A stretch of DNA of 20,943 nt, taken from positions 1 through 20,943 of the IMG/VR virus record IMGVR_UViG_3300047550_003386; one strand, written 5' to 3'. Within the stretch, counting starts at the first letter, position 1, and every line of letters starts with the position of its first letter. This DNA comes from a virus. The translations under genes were made by a program, and so were the position numbers. Positions 6,901 to 15,012 of the stretch are shown piece by piece. Under the pieces are notes generated by a model. It saw only the letters and a program-made list of their open reading frames with translations. It had not been told where the DNA came from and searched no databases.

Positions 6901-9214
6901 TCCATACTATGATCAGAAATTTAAAGGATTTACATATGATTCATATAGTTATGGGGCATATGCATCAAAACCTGGATTTAATATAAGAAAATATGATACA
7001 GAAGATATATTATATTATGACGATGACTTGTCGAGATATGAAGGAACTCCTGGATTTAATTCTGATGTATTCAAATCAGTGTCTGGAACTATTTTTTCTC
7101 CAGTTGAATTGAAATATGAAAATCAAATTACACAAGATTCTAGCTTTAATCTTTCAAATAATATAGGCTCTTTAGATCTAGCTACCAATAGATTAAATAT
7201 CTTTAAAGAAAATTCAACAAAAATTCCATCAATAGAAAAAGAAAAATTAAGTTCTTATGTTAGAATTGAATTTGAAAGCCCTATAGGTTTAGATAGTTTA
7301 GAGGATTTTCCAGATGGATTTGTTCGTGATGCTGGATCTGAATATTTTTTACCATATCTTGTTCAACTAACTGGTGGTCCAAATGGAAGACAAACAATTC
7401 AAAATAATACCGTTGTAATTGGTATGGATCCTTACGGATTTGATGTTGCTGTAAAGAAAAATAGAACAAAAAATAATTATTCTGATTATAAGGAATGGGG
7501 TAATTATTGGTGGTATAAACCTTTAAATCAAGTAAGATTAGATATAAAAACTAAAGATATACCTGATATGTCTTTATGGGCAGAGAGAAAATTTGAAAAT
7601 GAATATACTTTCTACCAAAATAATGGAGAGTACATATCAACAATAGGTGAAGATTTTACGGAATATGATAATTATTTTGGAACATTCAGTCCACTTTATT
7701 ATGGTCCAGCTACAACTATTCCATTGACTAATGTAGAATGGCATCCAGAAAATGTATTCACTTCTAATGTTTATTTTAATTATTATGATTATGATGCTCC
7801 TTCTTATAGTGCTTATGGTTATTATGCTGATTATTATACTGTTGGATATTATGGAGGATATTATTTAAATAATGTTAAAAATATGACAAGATTTCCTACA
7901 AGCCAATATTTTCGTATATTACAAAATTTGATAAAAACATACAAAGATGATTCAGAATTGTATATTAATGTTGGAAGTAAATATAAAATAGAAAATAGAT
8001 GTATAGAAAAAAATATAAATTTAAATAATTTTAAATATGGTTCTTATAATTTATTAGGTTCACATTTACATTATAATACAAGAAGAAGTTGGTATGATTT
8101 AAATTATAAAATTATAACTAAATTAAATACTTTTATTGATAATATTGGAACTATTAATAATTTAAGTAATGCTATATTTAATAGAGGATTTGATTATATT
8201 GCAGGTTTTGCTCCTTTTGCTGGGGGGATCCCAGTACCAACAATTTTTAAAGCACCAGATTTTTATGCTTATTCTGGAAATGATTTTGTGAGTAACTTTG
8301 CAAATGTTATAAAATTAAAAGATAATCAACCTTTAAAAGCTTTTTTAGCTTCAATAAATAATAATAATGTCATTACTAGTGATATCTCTAGTGTAGACAA
8401 ATTAACTTTATTAAATAAAACAGCAATAACTTTACAGTCAATATTTGCTGATGAAATAGAAGCTCAACATGATACAAGTTTGACAATTTACAGACCTGGA
8501 TTAGTTACATCAAAGGTATGGAAATATGATATATTTGGTGAATCCGAATATGGATTAACTTCACCACCGACTTTACCCCCAGAATATGATTTATTTGATA
8601 ATAACTTCGCGGCACAATTCGTTGTTTATGGAAAACAATTAAATTTATGCAAGCAATTAAATCTAAAATGTCTAAATCCACAAGGATATGTTGATAATCA
8701 AGATTGCCCAGACAATGATCCTTATTGCAATTGCCCAGCTAAGAATCTGATTCCAAAACAAGCAGAACCATCATATAAACAGTTAGCTTCGGCATATCAA
8801 ACAACAAAAGAATGTAAATTAATCTCAGATAATTTAGGATGTGATTATCTTGGATGTATGCTTTCTGATCCAGAGAATGTTACTTCTTGCGGATGCCCAT
8901 CACAAGGTGAAAATTATCCAAAATTGTTATATGCAATTCGCACAAATGCAACATTTTACAATACTCCACCAGAAACACCACTCAGAAGACAAGCACAAAT
9001 GTCACTAATTACTGGTCAACAGGCAGTAATGACAATCTATCCAAATGATTCATTAAAGATAGGTGATATTATAACTGTCTTTAGGGGAACTGCCGTAGAT
9101 GGAAAAGACTCTATAAATGGAAAATGGATGATTACTGGAATCACTAGAATATTTAAATCTATTAATATAGAAATTATGGTAGTTAATTTAGCCAGAGATT
9201 CAACAAAAATATAA
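3959..9214 (+). CDS. Giant gp27-like baseplate hub protein with large insertion
   Basis: At 1751 residues this is by far the largest gene. The N-terminal part (about 1-400) looks like the first half of a gp27-type hub ring: FTLNESMFSPLMTGTLIIRD, then IRFNLKAKK, a strand-rich region, and PWGKIQGQPTILQTLQYLAE. The last 90 residues resemble the second half of gp27 (DSLKIGDIITVFRG, then SINGKWMITGITRIF and a final strand). Between them lie about 1250 residues with no T4 counterpart, including a Cys pair region (456-460, 645-646, 847-850), a block LEDFPDGFVRDAGSEYFLPY (from about 1115), a Tyr-rich stretch (1271-1305) and a ten-cysteine cluster (1564-1646). T4 gp27 is 391 residues. Marine T4-like phages often carry large structural proteins here, so a decorated hub is my reading. 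No lysozyme motif is visible, unlike T4 gp5. Start ATG follows gp53 by one base. Confidence 0.75.
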   Translation: MAGNFPFAIESLSSLQIIKQSGQSLNIIPWGSGLNPLISFTLNESMFSPLMTGTLIIRDTGDWLRTYGVKSSDEIRFNLKAKKVSGILHRDRDESIIKNYDMTFEITNVKNTVTLSSDEYQTETETIKALTIEFIAKNVLNKEFLSSALETENFIGPIYSDEIERKTLSGEVPTSVELIGFNKYLKQKFNIKLDGDRTFNYCYLKRNNISYPWGKIQGQPTILQTLQYLAENAVSNDNNAAVNYVFWQDLDGFHFKCIDSMIKNSSDSEDKRFVIGEYQFAPNNIHSFETISEFDNLKLLNSNVYYSWYERIIPNYEDPYLDFVSTSEGLKRETILFDIQDEYNNISHVENTPIITLNSSSNSELSQSQRIDDDVYGFYSNQRYNTPFPQSWEYIGLSADTRSSSSVWQNQFDLDNEVKPEIIYAYDKLIKNASLRNREKFIELKNLKKKWEVYRCSICCTEDTANEEDKKIKNIGANDPDYNLYFGPNGIFKEFAFDEYKIVAAGSFSDVVNYEKPKSKEENNENLQPCIEVAPEEENQEDEEYNGLTLSYDMNSLPYNQSIKDFYNLDSALVSNIGTLSGIKQKYQSELSEVNTLIQKIESLLGKIDGWITGAADLAFQNLTPYPRYDCRRFGPPIREEGTNCCIDMGIAGSIDPEDEDYNQEYQECVNYYGEELGNLQDVQTVDWNFDSVRIPYLHLTHAFNPLDGERREMEFGDQFCYPVPDSEVRNVYRAPLYVNLEYRTKQNIPDDYTGSARFLVRYDQTNGYVTKAGCKRFVDGQMAWELPYKEPGFLYECTQSKLITGLYTSNNKTREPAPDDDFYITRLEQIQDPVLNGRINSKQVFCATCLDFISLEGAKYEYKKVLNEKKLKRFILETLINKITSVSASYAAYYNEFLNRKAFFISKNPFDPGVTGNIVNKKTNLSLFNIKSIKRKPIRGSKYEVLANRIGITSGKKSYEYDVFFGISAGDRDPALPGNHPYYDQKFKGFTYDSYSYGAYASKPGFNIRKYDTEDILYYDDDLSRYEGTPGFNSDVFKSVSGTIFSPVELKYENQITQDSSFNLSNNIGSLDLATNRLNIFKENSTKIPSIEKEKLSSYVRIEFESPIGLDSLEDFPDGFVRDAGSEYFLPYLVQLTGGPNGRQTIQNNTVVIGMDPYGFDVAVKKNRTKNNYSDYKEWGNYWWYKPLNQVRLDIKTKDIPDMSLWAERKFENEYTFYQNNGEYISTIGEDFTEYDNYFGTFSPLYYGPATTIPLTNVEWHPENVFTSNVYFNYYDYDAPSYSAYGYYADYYTVGYYGGYYLNNVKNMTRFPTSQYFRILQNLIKTYKDDSELYINVGSKYKIENRCIEKNINLNNFKYGSYNLLGSHLHYNTRRSWYDLNYKIITKLNTFIDNIGTINNLSNAIFNRGFDYIAGFAPFAGGIPVPTIFKAPDFYAYSGNDFVSNFANVIKLKDNQPLKAFLASINNNNVITSDISSVDKLTLLNKTAITLQSIFADEIEAQHDTSLTIYRPGLVTSKVWKYDIFGESEYGLTSPPTLPPEYDLFDNNFAAQFVVYGKQLNLCKQLNLKCLNPQGYVDNQDCPDNDPYCNCPAKNLIPKQAEPSYKQLASAYQTTKECKLISDNLGCDYLGCMLSDPENVTSCGCPSQGENYPKLLYAIRTNATFYNTPPETPLRRQAQMSLITGQQAVMTIYPNDSLKIGDIITVFRGTAVDGKDSINGKWMITGITRIFKSINIEIMVVNLARDSTKI

Positions 9215-9223
9215 AGAATATAA

Positions 9224-9231
9224 TATAAATA
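9224..9231 (+). promoter_or_regulatory. Candidate late promoter octamer TATAAATA before gp25
   Basis: This is an exact match to the T4 late-promoter element in the 22-base gap between the hub gene and gp25. T4 late promoters start transcription about six bases after the octamer, which here would be 9237, the A of the gp25 ATG, giving a leaderless message. On reading the plus strand I saw only one other exact copy, also before a gene. In DNA this AT-rich a chance match is quite possible. Confidence 0.4.
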
Positions 9232-9236
9232 AAATT

Positions 9237-9623
9237 ATGAAAATATTCAAAAATGTCTATTCCGATATTCCGATGTTTTTCAGTAAAAATAGTTTTACTG
9301 GTGATTTAAACTTGAAAAAAGATGGTATTGCTATTAAAGAATCAATTAAAAATTTAATTTTAACGACAGAATATGAAAGACCCTTTGATTCCGAATTTGG
9401 TACTCCTGTAGGAAATGGATTATTTGACAATCCATATGATTTTGCATTTTATGTAGAAAATGCTATAGCAGCAGTCATTACAAGATATGAATCAAGAGTT
9501 GAGTTAAATTCTATTAATTCTACTTTTAATAATGATAAAACTGTATCTGTAAATATTAGATATACAATCAGAGAATTTAAACTAGAAGATAATATTAAAT
9601 TAATTGTAGAAAGAGCCAGATAA
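9237..9623 (+). CDS. 25: Baseplate wedge protein gp25
   Basis: The 128-residue protein is the same size as T4 gp25 (132) and holds the GPW/gp25 family pattern: a helix from about residue 32 (IKESIKNLILTTEYERPFDS) with the Glu-Arg-Pro motif at 47-49, then FGTPVGNGLFDN, and C-terminal strands VSVNIRYTI and LIVERAR. In contractile injection machines gp25 bundles with gp6 and anchors the first sheath ring, so it is one of the most conserved wedge proteins. Its stop and the gp6 start share one A (TAATG), suggesting coupled translation. A late promoter octamer lies just upstream, and no Shine-Dalgarno is visible before the start. Confidence 0.95.
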   Translation: MKIFKNVYSDIPMFFSKNSFTGDLNLKKDGIAIKESIKNLILTTEYERPFDSEFGTPVGNGLFDNPYDFAFYVENAIAAVITRYESRVELNSINSTFNNDKTVSVNIRYTIREFKLEDNIKLIVERAR

Positions 9624-11383
9624 TGCCATCATATCCGAATTTAACACCAGATTTAGGCAAAATAAATTTTAGTGATATAAAAACTAGTATTACTAATTAT
9701 CTAAAAAATCAAGATTCTCTCAAAGATTTTAATTTTGAGGGATCTGTAATGCAGACTCTGATTAATACTCTTGCATATAATACGTATTATTATGCTTTTT
9801 ATGGAAATATGGTTGCGAATGAATCTTTTTTAGATTCAGCCCAAAGAATCGATTCACTTATATCTCTAACAAAACCACTTGGTTATTTTATACCATTGAG
9901 AACTTCATCAAAAGCTGTTGTAAATGTTTCTGGATTAATAGCAGATATACCAGAATTTGCATCATTTAGAGGATTAAATTCAGATGGTATAGTTTATAAT
10001 TTTTATACTATAAAATCGTATGATCAAAATGGTGGTCAAGTTTCAAATGTAGAAATATATGAAGGAAATCTTGTTAAAAACTTAGAAGTTACTAATTTAT
10101 TCGATAATGTAAAACAAAGATTTTTTATAAATGATCCAAATATTGATGCTATGACAATAAACATTAGAGTAGCAAAAAATGGTCAAAATACAACAGTAAC
10201 TCCAACAGAATGGAGTTTAATAGATACTTTTGGATCAATTCCTGTAATAAATCAAGATGTATTTTATTTAGAAAGAGCAAATAATGGAGTTTATGTTACT
10301 TTTGGTAAGATAAATAGTCTTGGTAATTCTATAGATGGAAATGCGGATAGAATTTTTATTGATTATTTAAGCTCAAGTGGAGAGGCTGGAAATGATATAT
10401 CAGCTTTTTCATTAACGGAGCCAAATATAGGTGGAAATGTCGCAATTGCATTGGTTCAGATATCTCAGGGTGGTTTGGATGAGCCAGATATTGATCTAGT
10501 CAAATTTGCAGCACCAAAAGCTTTCGCAGCACAGAATAGAGCAGTAACAAAAGACGATATCAAAGCTTTGATTGCTCCATTTTTTCAATCTCCAAATGAT
10601 TTTAATGTTTTTGGTGGTGATGAAATCTTTCCAAAGAGATTCGGAAGAGTATTTTTCACCGCAAATTTAAATCCAAATATTGATGAAGATGCTTTGAAGA
10701 TACAAAATATTTACAATATTTTGTTGGATAAATGCGTGGTAACAGTTCTACCAGAATTTACATCTCCAAAAAATCTTAGTATATTAAATGACGTTACGAT
10801 GAGATTTGTTACTACTAGATCTACTTCATCACCAGCAGGAGATCAGAATATTAAAAATGGAGTAAAGAATATTTTATTAAATAATTATAATTCTTCTGGT
10901 TCATATAATTTTGAATTTAAAGCAACGGATGCAATTGCAGATATTGAAGAACAATATCCAGAAGTTATAATAGAACCAAGTGATTTCAGAATATATTATA
11001 GAGAAACTTTTACAAATAATGGACTGATAACTATTAATCTAGAAAATGAACTTGATATACCATATTTCATAGATTATGACATAACAGGTGAATTTAAAAA
11101 TAAATCAAATGTCACTATAAAACTGGCAGCTTATTATACACCAGCACAAAATAAATTTGGTTTCTTTAATTTGAAAACATTAAGAAAAAATTCAGATGGT
11201 ACTTTTAGTCCTTCACCTGAAGTTTTAGGTAGAATTAATGTTAAAAAAGGAATTATAGAAATTTATGATAAACGTCTAGCTGGAACTTCAGTTACTGTTG
11301 AAGTTGATTTTAAAAATAGTTATTTTAAATCATCTACAAATAGTTTAGTATCATTTACAACAAATTCAGTAGAAATTAACTAA
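9623..11383 (+). CDS. 6: Baseplate wedge protein gp6 (Baseplate_J type)
   Basis: The 586-residue product is close to T4 gp6 (660 residues). It opens with the gp6 pattern (SDIKTSITNYLKNQDSLKDF, then GSVMQTLINTLAYNTYYYAF and ESFLDSAQRIDSLISL), the helical part that packs with gp25. The Baseplate_J signature is at about residues 295-345: AFAAQNRAVTKDDIKALI followed by GGDEIFPKRFGRVFF. Two gp6 copies and one gp7 form the core wedge that becomes the inner iris of the baseplate. Start and stop each overlap the neighbouring gene by one base. Confidence 0.95.
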   Translation: MPSYPNLTPDLGKINFSDIKTSITNYLKNQDSLKDFNFEGSVMQTLINTLAYNTYYYAFYGNMVANESFLDSAQRIDSLISLTKPLGYFIPLRTSSKAVVNVSGLIADIPEFASFRGLNSDGIVYNFYTIKSYDQNGGQVSNVEIYEGNLVKNLEVTNLFDNVKQRFFINDPNIDAMTINIRVAKNGQNTTVTPTEWSLIDTFGSIPVINQDVFYLERANNGVYVTFGKINSLGNSIDGNADRIFIDYLSSSGEAGNDISAFSLTEPNIGGNVAIALVQISQGGLDEPDIDLVKFAAPKAFAAQNRAVTKDDIKALIAPFFQSPNDFNVFGGDEIFPKRFGRVFFTANLNPNIDEDALKIQNIYNILLDKCVVTVLPEFTSPKNLSILNDVTMRFVTTRSTSSPAGDQNIKNGVKNILLNNYNSSGSYNFEFKATDAIADIEEQYPEVIIEPSDFRIYYRETFTNNGLITINLENELDIPYFIDYDITGEFKNKSNVTIKLAAYYTPAQNKFGFFNLKTLRKNSDGTFSPSPEVLGRINVKKGIIEIYDKRLAGTSVTVEVDFKNSYFKSSTNSLVSFTTNSVEIN

Positions 11384-12585
11384 TGATATCCGGTTTTAGC
11401 AACAATGCCATTAAAAATATAAACCATACTCTTGATGGGTTTTTGAATACTATTTTATCGGATTATGATGAACAATTTCCAGAAAACGTACAAGATTCAA
11501 TAACACAAAGAGCAGCAGGAACTGAAATTGATATAGACTCAATTACAGGAACCTCATGTACTACTAATTTTGATATAAGTAGACTGATTCCATCATGGGT
11601 TGTTCGTGAAAAAAATGCCTTACAAGCTTCTGGTGAAACTAATGTTATTTCTGTTTTTGATTTTTTACAAAAATACTACGATTGGCTTTACTGTGATGCT
11701 GAAGATGGAGCACAATATTCTTTATCAAATAGTCTTTTAGATGTAATAGATGTCCAAAAAACAAAAGAAGAATTCTTAAAAAGAATTTATTCTGTATATT
11801 TTAATTCATTTCCATATGATGATGTTAAGAATAATAAAAATATAGTTTTTGATCTACAAAAAGCTAGAGATTTTATAGTAAATATTCGAACTACCTTACA
11901 CAAAAGAAAAACAAATAAAGAAGCAATTCGTTATTTCTTCAATAGACTATTTTCCATATCAGAAGAAGATATAGAAATATACTTTCCAAAGAAAGATATT
12001 CTACGTCTTAATGGTGGTATGTTTGAAAATAATCAGTTTGCATTTATATCAGCAACTGGAGACTATGAAAAAACCAATACATTAGGATCTGCCTTAAATA
12101 TATCAAGATTTCAAGATAATGATTGGTTTCATGATTGGTCATATCTGGTATTTTTAGGACATACACAGGACACAAAAGACTTAAAAGATGCTTATATTCA
12201 GTCACTACATCCAGCCGGATTGAGATTGGTTTTCGGTAAGCAAATATCAGATTATCAAGGACCTGGAGTTCCAGATGAAGATTCCAGAATTTGTGAATAT
12301 CCATTACTTAAAAATTATGCTCCTTATCAAATGGGTTCTACATATCCATTCATAGGTAATGCTTTTGGCTTTAGTTTATTTGGTATTTCTGGTTGTTCTG
12401 GATGTCTTGGTACATTTACAACACCAACAGCAACATTAGGATTTACTGGACCAACTCATGTTATGCCTACCTGGGCTGGATTAAATCAACCATTTTTTGA
12501 CATAAATATTTTAAGTTTCATTTATATGTGTTATCAGTCTGGAACAACTAGTCCAAACGAATTTAAGACTTGCGAGAATTGCTAA
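11383..12585 (+). CDS. gp7-like core wedge protein (shortened)
   Basis: The 400-residue protein sits between gp6 and gp8, the place of gene 7 in T4. Recognisable parts are the helical segment around 126-160 (KTKEEFLKRIYSVYF) and the motif TLHKRKTNKEAIRYFFNRLF (171-190) followed by EEDIEIYFPK, a pattern common in wedge proteins of gpI/gp7 type, and near residue 272 LHPAGLRLVFGK, also typical. T4 gp7 has 1032 residues, so this would be only the core that contacts gp6. Residues 300-400 are Gly/Cys rich, with GCSGC near 335 and a C-terminal Cys-Glu-Asn-Cys. The assignment to gp7 rests mainly on position and these motifs. Confidence 0.6.
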   Translation: MISGFSNNAIKNINHTLDGFLNTILSDYDEQFPENVQDSITQRAAGTEIDIDSITGTSCTTNFDISRLIPSWVVREKNALQASGETNVISVFDFLQKYYDWLYCDAEDGAQYSLSNSLLDVIDVQKTKEEFLKRIYSVYFNSFPYDDVKNNKNIVFDLQKARDFIVNIRTTLHKRKTNKEAIRYFFNRLFSISEEDIEIYFPKKDILRLNGGMFENNQFAFISATGDYEKTNTLGSALNISRFQDNDWFHDWSYLVFLGHTQDTKDLKDAYIQSLHPAGLRLVFGKQISDYQGPGVPDEDSRICEYPLLKNYAPYQMGSTYPFIGNAFGFSLFGISGCSGCLGTFTTPTATLGFTGPTHVMPTWAGLNQPFFDINILSFIYMCYQSGTTSPNEFKTCENC

Positions 12586-14297
12586 TGGCAAATAAATCAA
12601 CTATTTTAAAGAACTATTTGCAAGATATTGGTGTAAAAAATCAATTATTTTTTATGTTTGGTAAGACTCCAAACACAGTTTCTAGCAATACAGATGAGAC
12701 TGCTATTGATGTTTGGAAAAATGCAGATTTATCATATAAAGTAGCAAGAAAAGATTCTGTGGCAGTTATTCCGAAAATAGAATGGTCTTCTGGTAATGTA
12801 TATAAAGCATGGTCTACAAAATCAGTGAATACTGGTTTTTATTATGCTTGGAATAAAGTCAATGGTATAGTTTATCTTTGCATTTCAAATAATAATTTAA
12901 ATAGAAAAGATTTAGATTCTACAAACGCTTCAACTCAAATACCAAGCCATTCATATGGTTTGGCCACATATTCTGATGGTTATACATGGCTTCCTTTATA
13001 TAAGATAACCTCAGATTTGTTGAGATTTGTCACATCGACTTGGATGCCGATTATTTCTTTTGATGATTATCGTTTAAATGAAACATCAAGATATGGTCAA
13101 GCACAAAAATTTTGCTCAAATGATCAAGCAGCAAAGGGAAATTGTGCAATTTATTTCAAAAAAACAACACAGATTCCAAACTCATCTACAACATTTAGTA
13201 CAAATAACATAGGTACAAAATACATAACATTTTCAGATGTAGATTGTGGTGTATGTTATTATTTGTATGAAGGAAATGATTCTTTTACAACCTATTTTTC
13301 TATCGACACCCCACCAACGACATTATCAATCAAAGATAAATTTGATGAAGTGTCAGAGTTAGTTGAGAATAAAACAATATCCCCATCATCGGCATATTAT
13401 TCATTATATCAGATAGCAAATAATGGGCTTGAAGATGGTGCATTAGTTTCGGCATTTATTGATTTAGAAAATCTTTCAGAAAATGATTTAATAGCCCCAA
13501 CAGCAAATCCAATAATTGAGGTATCTAGTAGTACTGGAACTGGTGCTTCGTTGAGATTTATCACATATACTAATAGCAATGGTTATAATATAATCAATGG
13601 AGTTGAAATTATTTCAAATGGTGCTAATTACAAAGACATATCTTTATCCAGTTTAGATTTATGGTCTATTGATATTGATGCTTTATTGGCTACCATCGAA
13701 CTAAATTTAGATACAATCGATGGTTTAAATTTTGATCCAGTATCGGCTCTTGGAGCTGAAAATATCATGTTTGATATTCGCCTTGAGACAAATACCATGG
13801 TTCAGGATGATGTTGTAATTCCTGATGAAATTAATTTCTATGGATTAGTTGAAAATCCATTGGAAAATCTTGGTTCTGGGCTTGAGATTGTTGCTGGATC
13901 TCAATATGGTAAAGATTTATCATATACTGAACCAACAACAACTAAAGTTGAATTATTATCAGGAACTCCACCGAAAAATTCTGGTAGAACTACTGCGACT
14001 ACAACCACTGGTAAATCTATATCTAATGCTAGTGTTGTAAAATTAAGTACAAGTGGTGGATATACACGCGCTGATTTAGCTGGTATTAATTATGACGATG
14101 CTCAAAGTTTACAGACCATAACTATAGATTCTGTTTCCTATACAGTAAAAGATATCATAGATTATCCAGTATTAAAGCAGTATACAGGAAAAGTAGCTCA
14201 GAGTAAAAAATTATCATCTCCTTTAATTTTTGGAAATGATGAAAACGATAATCAAAATACTAAAATATTTCGTATAAATATCGTAAAAGGATTTTAA
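12585..14297 (+). CDS. 8: Baseplate wedge protein gp8, enlarged
   Basis: I start at ATG 12585, which overlaps the previous stop as TAATG, rather than at a TTG 15 bases upstream. That gives 570 residues beginning MANKSTILKNYLQDIGVKNQ. The N-terminal 170 residues follow the T4 gp8 pattern: YLQDIGVKNQLFFMFGKT, AVIPKIEWSSGNVY, FYYAWNKVNGIVYLCISNNN and SDGYTWLPLYKIT. T4 gp8 has 334 residues. The extra part includes a domain at about 309-354 with the layout Pro-x-x-x-Val...Gly-Thr-Gly-Ala...Ile-Ser-Asn-Gly-Ala-Asn-Tyr, a Gly-rich beta module common in structural proteins of marine T4-like phages. gp8 dimers lie on the outside of each wedge. Confidence 0.85.
   Translation: MANKSTILKNYLQDIGVKNQLFFMFGKTPNTVSSNTDETAIDVWKNADLSYKVARKDSVAVIPKIEWSSGNVYKAWSTKSVNTGFYYAWNKVNGIVYLCISNNNLNRKDLDSTNASTQIPSHSYGLATYSDGYTWLPLYKITSDLLRFVTSTWMPIISFDDYRLNETSRYGQAQKFCSNDQAAKGNCAIYFKKTTQIPNSSTTFSTNNIGTKYITFSDVDCGVCYYLYEGNDSFTTYFSIDTPPTTLSIKDKFDEVSELVENKTISPSSAYYSLYQIANNGLEDGALVSAFIDLENLSENDLIAPTANPIIEVSSSTGTGASLRFITYTNSNGYNIINGVEIISNGANYKDISLSSLDLWSIDIDALLATIELNLDTIDGLNFDPVSALGAENIMFDIRLETNTMVQDDVVIPDEINFYGLVENPLENLGSGLEIVAGSQYGKDLSYTEPTTTKVELLSGTPPKNSGRTTATTTTGKSISNASVVKLSTSGGYTRADLAGINYDDAQSLQTITIDSVSYTVKDIIDYPVLKQYTGKVAQSKKLSSPLIFGNDENDNQNTKIFRINIVKGF
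14273..14280 (+). promoter_or_regulatory. Candidate late promoter octamer TATAAATA before 14298 gene
   Basis: This is an exact T4-type late promoter octamer inside the last codons of gp8. A start about six bases downstream (near 14286) would leave a 12-base leader that keeps most of the Shine-Dalgarno AAGGA (14287-14291), six bases before the ATG at 14298. The combination of octamer, leader and ribosome site in the right order makes it more convincing than the gp25 copy. It would let the fibre genes be transcribed separately from the wedge genes. Confidence 0.5.
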
Positions 14298-15011
14298 ATG
14301 GCATTAACCCCTTTTGGTGATCAATTCCCACTTGCAGATAATTCTGGGGTTTATAATTCCAGAATTTCTGAATTTCTTTCAAGACCAGTAAACTATGTTT
14401 TTACTGGCTTTAAACCAGGTTATGCTTTACAGGCTTCTGAGCTTAATGAATTACAAGAACAATTCTTTCTTCAGCAAACTCTGTCAAATAGATGTGTTTT
14501 TAATTGGTTGACATATACTGGCACACCAAAACCATTTTGGGAAGGCTGCACACCTCTTTCACCAACACAAATAGATGTATCCAATTCTGGGCCTAATATT
14601 CAAATTAATTTATCTGCTGGATGGTATTATATCACAGATAAAAGATATTCATCAAGTGGAATTTATCTAAATTCTGGTATTGGTTTCTGGATTTATAGTT
14701 CTGCTTTAACATTAGATGTTCTCAAAGATGCAGTTTCGACAAATCCATCAAGCCCATCAAAAATAGGTTTAATATATTCATTTGCTTCGAAAAATACATC
14801 TGATGACGAAACATTGAATGATAACTCAAATTCTACCAATGTAATAATGGAAGTTCCTGGTGCTGATAGAATTTTAGTAGATGGTTTAGAAATACAGAAA
14901 TATACTTCACAAACAGTTTTCTCTGATATTTTAACAATAGTAAATACCTCTGGATCTTATTTGGTTAAATATCTAGACGGAACAACAGTAGCAACAATTA
15001 ACGGACAATAA
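14298..15011 (+). CDS. Baseplate or fibre-attachment structural protein
   Basis: The 237-residue product starts MALTPFGDQFPLADNSGVYN and contains FKPGYALQASELNELQEQFF (residues 38-57). This Pro-Gly...Leu-Gln-Ala-x-Glu-Leu-Asn-Glu-Leu-Gln pattern is seen at the N-terminus of several phage tail and baseplate-periphery proteins (for example the DUF4815 group). The rest is beta-rich, with many Ser/Thr/Asn. Position after gp8 and before the fibres matches T4 genes 9 and 10, which attach fibres and tail pins, but I cannot claim homology to either. A good AAGGA precedes the ATG, which abuts the gp8 stop with no gap. Confidence 0.65.
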   Translation: MALTPFGDQFPLADNSGVYNSRISEFLSRPVNYVFTGFKPGYALQASELNELQEQFFLQQTLSNRCVFNWLTYTGTPKPFWEGCTPLSPTQIDVSNSGPNIQINLSAGWYYITDKRYSSSGIYLNSGIGFWIYSSALTLDVLKDAVSTNPSSPSKIGLIYSFASKNTSDDETLNDNSNSTNVIMEVPGADRILVDGLEIQKYTSQTVFSDILTIVNTSGSYLVKYLDGTTVATINGQ

Positions 15012-15012
15012 G

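Noticed and set aside
4003-7469. Several minus-strand open frames of 60-87 residues inside the hub gene
   Set aside because: They lie antisense to a gene with strong protein signatures, have low-complexity translations and no ribosome sites.
3959-9214. A lysozyme domain in the hub protein, as in T4 gp5
   Set aside because: I found no Glu-Asp-Thr-type T4 lysozyme pattern or other muralytic motif in the translation.
12570-12584. TTG start for gp8 overlapping the previous gene by 16 bases
   Set aside because: The ATG at 12585 overlaps the previous stop as TAATG, the same junction used twice just upstream, and fits the family's start.
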